Shown here piece by piece: positions 54,101 through 63,027 of a stretch of DNA of 64,000 bases. This stretch comes from Gracilaria vermiculophylla (lineage: Eukaryota > Rhodophyta > Florideophyceae > Gracilariales > Gracilariaceae), in contig JAHNZQ020003149.1 in NCBI GenBank assembly GCA_019155205.2, positions 1,720,228 through 1,784,227 on the forward strand. The letters run 5' to 3'. Both the position numbers and the translations under genes were made by a program. Every line of letters starts with the position of its first letter. The stretch's first letter is position 1. The notes beneath the pieces were generated by a model. It was given only the letters and a program-made list of their open reading frames with translations. It searched no databases and was not told the DNA's origin.

Positions 54101-55161
54101 CACAGGAGCGAGACTTTTACTCGGCCATACATCAGCGATCCAAGCTCCAGTTTGACACATTTCTTGCTCAAGATAAGGTTATGCACAATTACGCCTCTGT
54201 TCTTGAGCTCTTGCTGCGTCTCCGACAGGCTTGTGACCACCCATACCTCGTTTTCGCCGCGGCTCCAAGTAAGGATTCCGTCGTCATGAAAGACAGGGAC
54301 AAACTTTTTAAGCAATTCATGGAAGCTGGCTCGTCAGCTGAATATATTGAAAAGGTTTTTAAAGACGCTCAGTCCGGAAGTATGGGGAAATCATCGCAGT
54401 GTCCAATATGTCTTGATATCATTGATGACCCTGTAGCTCCGAAAGGATGTGGTCATCCAGCCTGTCGGGGGTGTATGATGGAATCTCTTAAGAGAGCTAG
54501 CAAATGTCCTGTGTGTCGGATTCCGATTAATCGCGAGGATGTGGTCACACTACCGCGTGGTAATAGATTCTCTGTCGACTTGAGCAAGAAATGGCGTTCG
54601 AGTGCGAAGATCGATGAGCTTTTGAAAGACGTGAGAAAACGACAAAAGCTCAGGGAAGAAAGCAAGGGAAGAGGGGTCGGGAAAACTGTCATATTTTCGC
54701 AGTTTACTGCCATGCTAGACTTGGTAGGAATTGCTCTCGACCGGGAGAACTTTCGATGGTTAAGAATTGACGGGTCAGTTCCCCAAGCCCAACGCGCTCT
54801 GATTCTTGAAAGATTTGAGAACGAAAGCGAGTTATCGAGAGATTCTTCTAATGTTCTGCTCGTGTCACTCCGAGCTGGAGGTGTAGGTCTGAACTTAATT
54901 ACCGCCTCGTTTGCGATATTACTCGACATCCATTGGAACCCTCAAGTGGATTTGCAAGCTCAGGATCGAATTCACCGGCATGGACAGACCAGAGATGTTC
55001 TAATCAAAAGGTATATAATCAAAGATTCAGTGGAGGAGAAGCTGCTAAAGGTGCAATCTCGGAAACAGAGTATTGCCGACGGCGCTCTTGAAGTGACAAC
55101 TGATGAACACAAAAAACAAGCTAAGCTGTCAGAGCTAAAGCTTTTATTTTCGGCATCATAG
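51163..55161 (+). CDS. RAD5: RAD5/HLTF-type SNF2 helicase with HIRAN and RING
   Basis: DNA translocase and PCNA poly-ubiquitin E3 of the error-free post-replication repair pathway; nuclear. 1,332 residues, no intron. Order: a short UBA-like N-terminus (LSAEKLNMLRAVAGPSLPDSKL.., residues 1-45); a Pro/Ala-rich linker; HIRAN domain about 275-385 (VLVTRSASGIMLTSGR.., GREVGRLAPDLAHAL.., QVDLEVSILIKREAF); SNF2 motif I ILADEMGLGKT (about 547); a long charged insert; DEAH box (about 860, IVLDEAHTIKSR); the C3HC4 RING CPICLDIIDDPVAPKGCGHPACRGC .. KCPVCR (about 1077-1120); helicase C-terminal motifs (VIFSQFTAMLDLV, RAGGVGLNL, HRHGQTRDVLIKRYI). Placing the RING between the two helicase halves is diagnostic of RAD5/HLTF. 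Start 51163 (MSAVLSAEKL) is chosen; the frame is open to 50947. Confidence 0.92.
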   Translation: MSAVLSAEKLNMLRAVAGPSLPDSKLRAALIGAAGDLNLAASRLLCHLQPHPQPPRPPPRASASAAKVATAIATVTATAPATAEQPPLTPAHVRRLAWRTFYSQHYHAAVSAVGSDKSAVDAHIVALWKKLGSHARRAFTADVQRQLERESLVDTATHHEPRDATNPPHHPVAHAEAAHSPAPPTSLAESPLHRTTHTHNPASPDEPPAAPSPALEVAPSPPPKARAAKPHSAQTKSNHQAAQPQPRRQTAQSALPSPNPSPPPKPPPCARWPRVLVTRSASGIMLTSGRNLLNVGDKLQLSVPPARASKSSHKKNPLRLVRFSSRGREVGRLAPDLAHALAPALQSDLVVASATVIWAPSVIRMFTQVDLEVSILIKREAFRGNDSMVEAGLEADGEGIDAKRVNVVSMISALKLCEQPPENSKQEDGGAASDSLNAQDPGVVDEKAVESYYKTVQNINENEAAKYKPPKSLSCSLREYQRVGVLWMTAQEKHGRSVRDLSPSLLNPMWRKCVFPDGGMFYMNPTTGCLSLDSPIATTGGPYGGILADEMGLGKTVQCIACILHDMEDQASALTPLNREDKIAQNIASVEHSAVGSNGGSASIVKEENSTCEHDGKVRVKAGHADSINEASDSREQVTKRLLHQKSETQKIANVNGGRKINKDSTLVTSRLASLRSRARLAKRKLPERSSDSELRDDGPHTESQASHINNIAGKDGEELELCANSDEDWVDVKQLPTPSKRKRLKKFGPPLSAISMLMGTNASKKASLGGTLIVCPTSLVTQWINQFHQHVIPNSLRVSTHYGQGRGDSRSISLLGADVVVTSYGTLAAECSEETSNGEEVGPRDGPLFHLHWRRIVLDEAHTIKSRVTKWARASYKIRAERRWCVTGTVIHNHVNDVFSLLHFLDVKPWSSWAFWNRVIVSNLESNNIELQRTAMSLIRDIISSVTLRRKKTTRDSKGRCIVQLTKKNVTLVELTPSSQERDFYSAIHQRSKLQFDTFLAQDKVMHNYASVLELLLRLRQACDHPYLVFAAAPSKDSVVMKDRDKLFKQFMEAGSSAEYIEKVFKDAQSGSMGKSSQCPICLDIIDDPVAPKGCGHPACRGCMMESLKRASKCPVCRIPINREDVVTLPRGNRFSVDLSKKWRSSAKIDELLKDVRKRQKLREESKGRGVGKTVIFSQFTAMLDLVGIALDRENFRWLRIDGSVPQAQRALILERFENESELSRDSSNVLLVSLRAGGVGLNLITASFAILLDIHWNPQVDLQAQDRIHRHGQTRDVLIKRYIIKDSVEEKLLKVQSRKQSIADGALEVTTDEHKKQAKLSELKLLFSAS

Positions 55162-55182
55162 ATGTGTACCCGTCTTGCTTGA

Positions 55183-57177
55183 TTACTTGCAATTTATCGA
55201 TTGCCATGCTTTCCTTGCAGTTAATATACACGCCAGCGTTAAGGGGAGGCATGATGGACTAATTATACATTCTAGGGCCCCGTATGCGCCACAAACATCG
55301 AGGGTCCAAGAAAAGCTGCCGTAGCTGTACAAGAAGAGGAAGCCTATTAGGGTCTTACGAGAAAAAGTCTTAATCCGACGGCTATGCACTAAAGCGTCAA
55401 GAAAGCAAAACGGCAATAGCGAACGCCAGACAACCGCATTCGAGAGCAGATACGAGGGGTCAATTCCGGCTGGATATACTCCAGTAGGCATGTACATGTA
55501 GTAAACCCCGATAAAACTCCATCCTGGCTCTCCATCAATGATCTCCTGGACAATTAACATTGGACCCAAAAAGAGAATGCAAGACAACATAGCGAGAATA
55601 AAGGAGACAGAATCTCGTCTCACTACTCCCAAAGAGCTTGCAAAAACGCAAATTAAGAAGCCTAACGCGATCAGGATTTTGGCCATCATTGGAAAGTTTG
55701 ACAGAGCGAACAAGGCCCCTACTACTCGTTCAAACCACGGGACCCAACTTGTATCGGGAGATCCATCCATAGAGAAAGCGAACGGTGTGGATTTTTCCGG
55801 CCCTGATCGAATAGAAAGGTGATGTGTTCCACTGGCATATTGGCTCGGATCCCACTGGACTCCATACATGTGATCGCAAATGGACTCAACACGCCCCTTT
55901 GTTTCCTCACTAGCACATGGAAGGCGTGACACTAGTCCTCGATCTTGGCCGTCAATCCAGACATGAGCACCTTCTTCAACAAGATTTAACCCGGGGCTGA
56001 AGAGACGAACATGTGTTGATTGTCTTGCAGCGTATCCAGCTCCGGCCGAACAAAGCCCTGCCCTAGGCGGGTTCATTATTATGACTTGGTCCATTCTTTC
56101 ATCTTGCCCAATTCTGAAGTCTTTAAAGGACAAGTATCCAGAATCGAATAAGAGCACTCTGTACGTCCGAGAACGAACCATGTCTGGAAGCTGTAACTCC
56201 AACGAACCTGAGAGAGACACAGCCTGCAACCCATTTTTGGCAAGCCCATAAAGCGTATGCAAGTGACCTGATAAGTAGGCAGAGAATCTTGGTTTGCTCG
56301 GGTTCGGAGAGTCTTTCTGTAGGGCCGCCATATGAATACCCAACCCCATCTTCATCGTTGACGATGGGTAATGGCCGTACACGAGGACCGCACCCTCCTG
56401 GTCGGAATTGACAAGTTGGTTGTCCAATTGTACGCTCGCGTCTTGGGCATCCCCGAAAAAGTTGAGGGGCCTGTGTAAAGGTCTCGATAGCGTAGCATCT
56501 AAGCCGTACATAGTAAGCGGCGGTTTGCGCTCTGCAACATATTCATCGATGCGGAGTGACTCATTCTCAATGAGAGCCGGAACGCAACTGCGGACAACTT
56601 GAAGTGATTGGTACCCACCAAAAGAATCATGATTGCCAGGCACAGCTTTCCACACGACAGAGTCATTCACAAGCGCAGAGAACGATCGCAGCCACTCCCA
56701 TTCCGAGTGAATCTGCTTGCTTTTCTTGCCCAAGGGGTACGGCTGCTTGATGGCAGAATTAACGAGATCCCCAGTGACGAGAAGGGCGGCGCTGTACGGC
56801 GCCCACTTGGGTAAAGCCTGCGTGGCAAAACGGTGCAGGCTCTGTTTTGCCATGCCATTGTGACTGTCACTGATGTGCAGATCAGAAACATGCATGACCA
56901 GCTGGGGGGGGTCGATACCGTGCGCGGGTGATGGTATTGAGCAGAATGGATTCGACAAAAGATAAGCGTAGTGATGACCACCGTAGATCACCAAAAGGGA
57001 AATGAAAGTTAGAGTGTAGAGTGCGTACGGAACGCTGAGTATCACCAGAGTTCGAAACGACCTGCTGACGACAGAACGTTGAAGTTGTGCCGTCGTCATC
57101 GCGGAGGAGCTCTGTTCTTGAAGATATGCAAGCCTTTGCGCAAATTGAGACTCTGCTTGTGCGGGACGAGAGCCCAC
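55183..57177 (-). CDS. TMEM62-like membrane metallophosphoesterase
   Basis: 664 residues, no intron. The N-terminal span near residues 43-66 is followed by a calcineurin-like phosphoesterase domain with the metal ligands VMHVSDLHISD, LVTGDLVNS, VPGNHDSFGGY, VYGHYPSST and YLSGHLHTLYG. The middle is a beta-rich module and the last ~180 residues hold about five hydrophobic spans. This layout (one span, phosphoesterase, middle module, multi-span tail) is that of TMEM62 and its plant and algal relatives, whose substrate is unknown. The start at 57177 is followed by a soluble segment before the first span. The stop lies 22 bp from the RAD5 stop, so the two genes converge tightly. Confidence 0.85.
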   Translation of the reverse strand: MGSRPAQAESQFAQRLAYLQEQSSSAMTTAQLQRSVVSRSFRTLVILSVPYALYTLTFISLLVIYGGHHYAYLLSNPFCSIPSPAHGIDPPQLVMHVSDLHISDSHNGMAKQSLHRFATQALPKWAPYSAALLVTGDLVNSAIKQPYPLGKKSKQIHSEWEWLRSFSALVNDSVVWKAVPGNHDSFGGYQSLQVVRSCVPALIENESLRIDEYVAERKPPLTMYGLDATLSRPLHRPLNFFGDAQDASVQLDNQLVNSDQEGAVLVYGHYPSSTMKMGLGIHMAALQKDSPNPSKPRFSAYLSGHLHTLYGLAKNGLQAVSLSGSLELQLPDMVRSRTYRVLLFDSGYLSFKDFRIGQDERMDQVIIMNPPRAGLCSAGAGYAARQSTHVRLFSPGLNLVEEGAHVWIDGQDRGLVSRLPCASEETKGRVESICDHMYGVQWDPSQYASGTHHLSIRSGPEKSTPFAFSMDGSPDTSWVPWFERVVGALFALSNFPMMAKILIALGFLICVFASSLGVVRRDSVSFILAMLSCILFLGPMLIVQEIIDGEPGWSFIGVYYMYMPTGVYPAGIDPSYLLSNAVVWRSLLPFCFLDALVHSRRIKTFSRKTLIGFLFLYSYGSFSWTLDVCGAYGALECIISPSCLPLTLACILTARKAWQSINCK

Positions 57178-57659
57178 CCGCTGTGGTTATGCCGCGGTTC
57201 AGTAGCGGCACAAATCTACAAGCGCGGAAGAATGACTGAACAAAATGCGCTGGCACATCCGCATGGTTCCTGTTTTACAAACACATGCACAATTTTGGGT
57301 AGAAAAGGGCGCGTTCACCAGCGCACGCCGTAAGCTAAATTGCTTTGGTTCTTCTTCATGTACAATCAGCAATGACGGAACCCGTCTCCCCTCGCGTTTT
57401 GCTCGTGCTGCTGTGATTCCGCGCTCGTGACTGTCCCACTGCACAGTTGATGTGCATACCCCGTCATGTGCGTCGAAAGTTTCCTCATCCCACCGGGCGT
57501 ATAGGAACAACAGGCTCAAGAAGGAAAAATTCAGCGCAACTGGTTCGTCAGGATACTCACACAAACGCCGAGCCGCACGTGACAGGTGTTGTTGAAATGA
57601 CCGAAGAGCAAAATGGCGGTCTGTTATCCAGCCCAATGTTCAATCGGCGTTCGGACTCG
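57178..57659. other. Intergenic between TMEM62-like and SHMT genes
   Basis: 482 bp, both neighbours on the minus strand. It holds the SHMT 3' end and the promoter of the TMEM62-like gene. No further gene is seen. Confidence 0.4.
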
Positions 57660-59159
57660 TTACTCGAAGTGACGATGTTCCATCTCCTCCACGTCGAATC
57701 CGGGAATGTCAAACGTCGTGGCAAACGCCTCAACATCTTTCCGAAGCGATTCCAATTCTGGGTGGCCCTCAAGGGCTGGCTTGAAGTCGGCAAGCTTCAC
57801 CCCAGTGTTCTGTTGAATGTGGAGACCAATCTGGATGCCCCGGTGCAGGAAGTCAGCCACCTTGCGGAAGTCTTCTTCCACAAAGCCTCTGCTGGTGAGG
57901 GCAGGAGTTCCGAGACGAACGCCACCAGGATTCAAAGCACTTTTATCGCCATGCACTGCATTTTTATTGAGCGTAATGCTGCACGTGTCGAACATCAATT
58001 GCGCCTTGCTCCCTGAGAAACGCGACGGCCTCAGATCCCACAGCACAAGGTGATTGTCAGTGCCGTCCGTAACGAGCTTGTATCCATGCTTCATCAGTTG
58101 GTCCGCCAAGGCGCGGGCGTTGGAAACGACCTGTTTCGAGTAATTGCGGAATTCGTCCGTGGCCACTTCCTTGAGCTGAACGGCCAGGGCAGCTATCTGA
58201 TTGTTGTGGGGACCGCCTTGCAGGCTGGGAAACACAGCGTTGTTGATGGCGGCCTCCATGTCGACGCCCTCTCCCGCGGCAGCCAAAGCGTTCTTCCTGA
58301 CAAAGATGATTCCCGACCTCGGACCACGCAGCGACTTGTGCGTTGTGGAAGTGACGACGTCTGCGTACTGAAACGGGCTGTCGGCAACTCCCGAGGCGAC
58401 CAGGCCGGAAATGTGCGCCATGTCGACAAGCAAGTAGGCTCCGCTTTCATCGGCAATCTGGCGGAAGCGTTTGTAGTCCCACTCGCGAGCGTACGCACTG
58501 CCACCCGCAATGATGAGCTTTGGGCGGAAGGCGCTGGCGCGGCGCTCGAGGTCGTCGTAGTCGATGCGGCCCGTGTGGGGGTGAACGACGTACGGGAGAC
58601 TCTCAAAGTAAATGCTGGTGGCAGACACGCGCCTCTTGGGGGTGTAAAACCCGTGAGTCAGGTGGCCGCCGCTGGGCAGGTCCAGCCCCATGATGCGGTC
58701 GTGCGGGTTGAGCAGGGCCGTGTACGCGGCGAAGTTTGCCGGCGATCCGGAGTAGGGCTGCACGTTGACGGCCCAGAGACTGGGGTCGAGGTGGAAGGCA
58801 GCCAGGGCGCGATCTCTGCACAGCTGCTCCACCTGGTCAACGACTTGGTTGCCGCCGTAGTAGCGCGCGCCGGGGTAGCCCTCCGAGTACTTGTTGGTGA
58901 AGACGGAACCCAGGCAGTGGAGGACGGCGGCGGACGTGAAGTTCTCGGAGGCAATGAGTTCCAAGCCGCGCCACTGGCGTGATTTCTCCTGCTGCAGCAA
59001 GCGATGAATTTGGGGGTCTTGCTGGCTGAGCGGAGTGTTGCCGGTGAGCGGCTTGGGGCGCGAGGCGACCATGCGTGGCATTTCGGGGCGTGCGCACAGC
59101 GACGGCGGTGCGCGGGCGTGGAGCAGCGGGAGCGGGGCGGCGAAGGCCGAGACGGACAT
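57660..59159 (-). CDS. SHMT: Serine hydroxymethyltransferase
   Basis: PLP enzyme interconverting serine and glycine with one-carbon transfer to tetrahydrofolate. 499 residues, no intron. The N-terminal ~35 residues ([21 protein letters not shown]..) look like an organelle transit peptide, plausibly plastid or mitochondrial. Motifs: [66 protein letters not shown], and the PLP-lysine motif [14 protein letters not shown], then [28 protein letters not shown] and [15 protein letters not shown]. The frame extends upstream to 59651, but that part is Arg/Ala repeat from the GCGGCGGCG tract and is not accepted. Divergent from the proline-rich gene. Confidence 0.95.
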   Translation of the reverse strand: MSVSAFAAPLPLLHARAPPSLCARPEMPRMVASRPKPLTGNTPLSQQDPQIHRLLQQEKSRQWRGLELIASENFTSAAVLHCLGSVFTNKYSEGYPGARYYGGNQVVDQVEQLCRDRALAAFHLDPSLWAVNVQPYSGSPANFAAYTALLNPHDRIMGLDLPSGGHLTHGFYTPKRRVSATSIYFESLPYVVHPHTGRIDYDDLERRASAFRPKLIIAGGSAYAREWDYKRFRQIADESGAYLLVDMAHISGLVASGVADSPFQYADVVTSTTHKSLRGPRSGIIFVRKNALAAAGEGVDMEAAINNAVFPSLQGGPHNNQIAALAVQLKEVATDEFRNYSKQVVSNARALADQLMKHGYKLVTDGTDNHLVLWDLRPSRFSGSKAQLMFDTCSITLNKNAVHGDKSALNPGGVRLGTPALTSRGFVEEDFRKVADFLHRGIQIGLHIQQNTGVKLADFKPALEGHPELESLRKDVEAFATTFDIPGFDVEEMEHRHFE

Positions 59160-59914
59160 TTTTGAACCGGCGGATGGGCAGGAGACTCGCGCGGATTGGG
59201 GGTGGGAGGGACGGCGGGACGGAGATCGGGAGCGGGGGAGGTGGGACGGAGATTGGGGGCGCGGGAGGCAGGACGGAGATTGGACGACGCAGGCACGGCG
59301 GCGATGACAGCTCGGCCAATATGTTTTGGCGCTTTTCAGCGGCGCATGAACATCACGGCTGGCAGCGCGACGGCCTCCGCACCGGGGCCCGTCGCGCGCG
59401 CGCGCAGCGGCGCGGCAGCTACGGGAGCGGCGGCGCGGCGGCGCGGCGGCGCGGCGGCGCGGCGGCGCGGCGGCGCGGCGGCGCGGCGGCGCGGCGGCGC
59501 GGCGGCGCGACGGTGCAGCGGCGCGGCGGAGGGGCGGCAATGCGCGCGCTGTGCGCAGCGGCGCGCGCGGCGCACGCGGCGCGCGCGGCGATTGCAACGT
59601 TGGGACGTAGCGCCGGCACGGCCACGCGTTCCACCGGCGGGTCGCGCACACAACAGTGCGCTACGCCGCGCCGCCAAACGTGTAAACGCCCAGCGCCTGT
59701 TCCAAGTCATCGACGCTCCGCGGCGCCCCCGGTGCGCCATAGCCGCGTCGCTTTCCGTCTCGCCTTCCCTCCCCGCCGCTTTCCCTTAAAGGCGCCCCTA
59801 GCCCGCCCCCCCCCCTCTACCCCCTCTACTCCCTCTGCCCCCTCACCCCCCTCTATCGCCCGTTCCCGCCCGCCCGCTCTACCACCCCCGTCCCCATCAC
59901 CATCCCAACTCGCC
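59160..59914. other. Divergent promoter with GCGGC repeats
   Basis: 755 bp between SHMT and the proline-rich gene. It contains a purine-rich GGGAGG stretch (59190-59290), a tandem GGCGCGGCG unit array (59430-59525), and a C/T-rich core (59780-59905) just before the ATG at 59915. It probably serves both genes. Confidence 0.5.
59430..59525. repeat. GGCGCGGCG tandem array
   Basis: A 9-bp unit GGCGCGGCG repeats about ten times, with minor changes at the right edge. Translated frames give Arg/Ala or Gly/Ala repeats and explain the long spurious ORFs on both strands. Confidence 0.8.
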
Positions 59915-60814
59915 ATGCAGCCCAACGCCTACGCCGTGCAGGACTACCCCCAGCCGGACGATCCGTACCCGCCCCATAATCCCGCCGCGCCGTACGACCC
60001 CCAGCAACCAGAGCACGCTCCGGCGCCCGACCCCGGCGCTCCCCCCGGCGCCGCCCCCGACGCCCACCACCAACCCGCGCCGGCCGCAGCTCCCCCCCAC
60101 GACTCTCAGTCACCCTACAACGACCCGTACGCAGAGTACGCGGAGCCGCCGCAGCCGTCTTACAACGCCTACAACCCCTACCCGCATGCGCCCCCCCCCG
60201 CCCCCGCCCCGTATGCGCCTGCCTTCCACCCCCCCGCCCCCATGCCCTACGCTCCCGCCCCCATGGTGTACGGCCCGGCCGCCGTCGCCCCGCTCTACGC
60301 GCCCATGCCGTACATGGGGCAGCCCATGCCGCACCTAGCCCAGCTCGCCGACATGCCCGCCCACCAGATCATCCCGCCGTCCGACCTGTCCGTCGTCCTC
60401 CCCGAGCGCGACGCCACCATCGACGACCCCGACCTCTTGTACCTGCTCGAGAAGGCCAGCAAGTACGGCGGGCTGGACGGCGAGCAGCAAAGCCGTCACA
60501 AGTATGCAAAGTACACTTTCCTGGCGGGCTTTCTGCTGGCGAAGCGCGGCCTGCCGCCGCAGTCCGTCGCGGACGACCCGGAAGACGTGTACGTCAAGCT
60601 GCACAACGTGTACGCCTCCAACACAGGTCGCATGGGGACCGATCCCGAGGCGCTGCTCATCAGGACTCTGTCAAAGAGCCGCAGTCACCGCCGCCACCAC
60701 AACCACGACGATCACCACCATCATCACCACGGCCGTCGCAGGGAACGCAGCTCTAGCAGGAACGGAAGGAGAAGCTCCAACTCAAGGAGCAGGTCCACCA
60801 GCAAGGGCCGGTAG
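59915..60814 (+). CDS. Proline/tyrosine-rich protein with His- and RS-rich tail, unknown
   Basis: 299 residues, no intron. Residues 1-145 are Pro/Ala/Tyr-rich, with short repeats of the type YPxP, NPYP and APYAP, and are probably disordered. Residues about 145-235 form a conserved-looking helical block (SVVLPERDATIDDPDLLYLL .. GLDGEQQSRHKYAKYTFLAGF .. DPEDVYVKLHNVYASN). The tail has a His cluster (HHNHDDHHHHHHGRRR) followed by an Arg/Ser-rich end typical of RNA-binding or nuclear-speckle proteins. No family was recognised. A 70-bp piece of its coding sequence (60121-60190) also appears at 27614-27683 beside a gap. Confidence 0.8.
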   Translation: MQPNAYAVQDYPQPDDPYPPHNPAAPYDPQQPEHAPAPDPGAPPGAAPDAHHQPAPAAAPPHDSQSPYNDPYAEYAEPPQPSYNAYNPYPHAPPPAPAPYAPAFHPPAPMPYAPAPMVYGPAAVAPLYAPMPYMGQPMPHLAQLADMPAHQIIPPSDLSVVLPERDATIDDPDLLYLLEKASKYGGLDGEQQSRHKYAKYTFLAGFLLAKRGLPPQSVADDPEDVYVKLHNVYASNTGRMGTDPEALLIRTLSKSRSHRRHHNHDDHHHHHHGRRRERSSSRNGRRSSNSRSRSTSKGR

Positions 60815-61383
60815 AGTAAGTCCTAGCCGAGGGACGGCACGCACTCACATTCTACAGTTGAATAGGCACAATCAATCCCTCGCCGTTACACCCTGTGCAT
60901 GAGCGCTGCAATGGCCCGTTTCGTTAACCGTATGTGCACCATCCAGGCAGTACAAGCCTTTTGCGTCTTTGACATGGAAGCTGTGCGTCCTTGTCCCGAA
61001 CTCGGTCGTGTCGCAAAGTTGGCTGTCGATAAATGCCTCGGTTTACTTGCCGCTTGTGTACCATACAGGCTCGCTTGTGTTCAACAAGAGCTGCAGACAA
61101 GCTGGGGCCGCCGATCTTATCATCGGGGAGCCTCGCATGGCCTCCTGAATCTATTGCCGTGTATATGATTGCTTTCCGGATCAAAGATGCTGTTCAATCC
61201 ACTGGGAACATGTCCGTGGTGAACACACGACCATTGCCGCCGCGCATGTATTTCACCGCTTGCCTGCAGCGTCCCCCCTCGACGGCGCACCGCCAGCCAT
61301 CCCCACAAACACGCTGTAAAGAACATACTTGTCGCTGCGAACAGTGACTGCGCTTCGCGCGCCATCAGGCGAGACGCGCCGCG
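60815..61383. other. 3' intergenic region, no gene seen
   Basis: 569 bp between the proline-rich protein stop and the prefoldin-like stop (convergent). An open frame at 60899-61168 has no family resemblance. Confidence 0.4.
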
Positions 61384-61689
61384 TCAGCCGCGGCTGGAGA
61401 GCTCCTCCAGGCGGCGCTCCAGTTTGGCGATTGCGCGCTGCACCTTGTCGATTTCTTCCCACACCACGTTCTTCTCCTGCCGTAGCAGCGATCGCGCTTT
61501 GCCGACGGACAGCTGCAGGAACGCCGGCTTGCCAGTGCAGTACAGCACGGGCTCTTCGTCGAGGTGCCGCACGGCTTCGAGCGCCTGCTCCAGTTCTCGG
61601 TGGCGCTCTTCCAGCCGCGACGACTGCGTGCGGTGCAGCTCGAGTTCCGTTGCGATTTGCTGCTTGTGCAACGCTTCGTCCAATGCCAT
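61384..61689 (-). CDS. Prefoldin subunit 1-like (beta-class) protein
   Basis: 101 residues, nearly all helical: an N-terminal coiled coil (ATELELHRTQSSRLEERHREL), a short hairpin core (DEEPVLYCTGKPAFLQLSVGKARSLL) and a C-terminal coiled coil (VWEEIDKVQRAIAKLERRLEEL). Two helices around a small beta hairpin of this size fit a beta-class prefoldin, which helps deliver nascent actin and tubulin to the CCT chaperonin. The closest feel is subunit 1, but similarity is modest. The start at 61689 (MALDEAL) is chosen over the upstream 61797, which adds only basic sequence. Confidence 0.6.
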   Translation of the reverse strand: MALDEALHKQQIATELELHRTQSSRLEERHRELEQALEAVRHLDEEPVLYCTGKPAFLQLSVGKARSLLRQEKNVVWEEIDKVQRAIAKLERRLEELSSRG

Positions 61690-62157
61690 GGGGCGCTTGT
61701 GCCACCGCCTCGCAAGGACGCGACTGTTCTTCGGCTCCTTTAACCGCTGAGAAACGCGCGCACGCGAGCGACGCGGCCCACGACTGTGCGAACACACCTC
61801 GGAGTCGACTGTCCGTGGCGGTGAGGGCGCCCGCTGGGATGCACGTCGATCAACATTGTCAACAGCTCTGCATGCTTAAAACCGAAAAAAAACGTGAATC
61901 TGTACACACCTCAAGAGAGCCTGAACTACTCATCCACTCGCTCTAAAAGTACCCACGTTCATTCAGCGTTGTTATTGCAACTTTGCTTATAACGGCAAGG
62001 CGTGAATTGGAAAAAAGCCCATTCTATCTACTTGAGCGTCGCGGCACTCCGTACCGTACTTCGTGAAAGAGATCCCGAAGGAATGCGCAGCCGTAGCGCT
62101 GGAAAGGGCTGCGGCAAACCATCTCTTTCATTCGTGACGCATGCCTCCCTGCAAGCA
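61690..62157. other. Divergent upstream region of prefoldin-like and DUF455 genes
   Basis: 468 bp between two divergent starts. The DUF455 frame is open upstream to 62002, which could add a presequence. No regulatory element was identified. Confidence 0.4.
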
Positions 62158-63027
62158 ATGTCGTATGCACCAACACCTACCGCCGTCTCATCGTATGCAT
62201 CTCGCGTGCTTACAACCGCAGCCCCTTTGGACAAGGTTCGTTTGACGCAGGCTGCAGTCAAGTCGTGGCAAACGCAACGGAGCATTGGACCCAGCCAGGT
62301 TCCTCCCGAGCGCCCCGCGAGGCCAAAGCTTCCGCACATCGTGCCCTCCACGCAAATGCCCAGCGTCAAGCAATCCAACGTGCCGGCAAATGTGTACCAC
62401 TTGCACTCGCTCGCTCACGTCGAGCTCAATGCTATAGATCTCTGTTTTGATACAATGCTTCGCTTTGACAGCAAAATACCGCAACAAGACCGCGATGAAT
62501 GGTTTGAGGACTGGCTGTCAATCGCGTCCGATGAAGCGCGCCATTTCAGCTATTTGCATGACCGCCTAATTGCATTGGGATCGTCATACGGGGCACTGCC
62601 CGCGCATGATATCATTTGGAAGTCGGCCGACGTTTCAACAGGGTGTCTGCACGAAAGACTCGCGCTAGGACAGCTGGTCGCAGAGGCCAAAGGACTCGAT
62701 GCTGGTCCGAAACTTGCCCAAAGATTGATCGGTGGTGGAGACAAGAAATCGGCAGCCATTGTGCACCAGATCGCGGATGAAGAAATCCGACATGTGAAGC
62801 TTGGAGTAAAATGGTTCCTAAAAGAGTGTGACAGACTAGGAATTGATTCCATTGACACTTTTCATGAGATTGCTTTACGATTGGCAAATCCGGGAGCGTT
62901 CTCCAAACCTTTTAACGAAGAACGAAGACGAGAAGCTGGCATGACCCCCGAATGGTACATGCCAGTTGCAGAGGAAGTGGAAAGGCAGCGCCAGGAACGA
63001 GCGGCATTACGGCGAGGTAGCGCTTGA
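62158..63027 (+). CDS. DUF455 ferritin-like protein
   Basis: 289 residues from the ATG at 62158 (MSYAPTPTAVSSYASRV). It carries the DUF455 pattern: RVLTTAAPLDKVRLTQAAVKSW near the start, then four-helix-bundle metal-ligand-like motifs AHVELNAIDLC, SIASDEARHFSYLHDRL, LVAEAKGLDAGP and HQIADEEIRHVKLGVKWF, and the end PFNEERRREAGMTPEWY. Such proteins occur in bacteria and plastid- or mitochondrion-bearing eukaryotes; the exact reaction is unknown, though a carboxylate-bridged di-metal site is suggested by the E..H ligands. An upstream in-frame ATG at 62002 or 62083 would add a possible targeting extension. Confidence 0.85.
   Translation: MSYAPTPTAVSSYASRVLTTAAPLDKVRLTQAAVKSWQTQRSIGPSQVPPERPARPKLPHIVPSTQMPSVKQSNVPANVYHLHSLAHVELNAIDLCFDTMLRFDSKIPQQDRDEWFEDWLSIASDEARHFSYLHDRLIALGSSYGALPAHDIIWKSADVSTGCLHERLALGQLVAEAKGLDAGPKLAQRLIGGGDKKSAAIVHQIADEEIRHVKLGVKWFLKECDRLGIDSIDTFHEIALRLANPGAFSKPFNEERRREAGMTPEWYMPVAEEVERQRQERAALRRGSA

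Noticed and set aside
58050..58982. 310-codon plus-strand frame opposite SHMT
   Set aside because: It is a shadow of the SHMT gene on the complementary strand.
59075..59914. Extended N-terminus for the proline-rich protein
   Set aside because: The frame is open, but it is an Arg/Gly/Ala repeat from promoter tandem arrays and overlaps the SHMT start.
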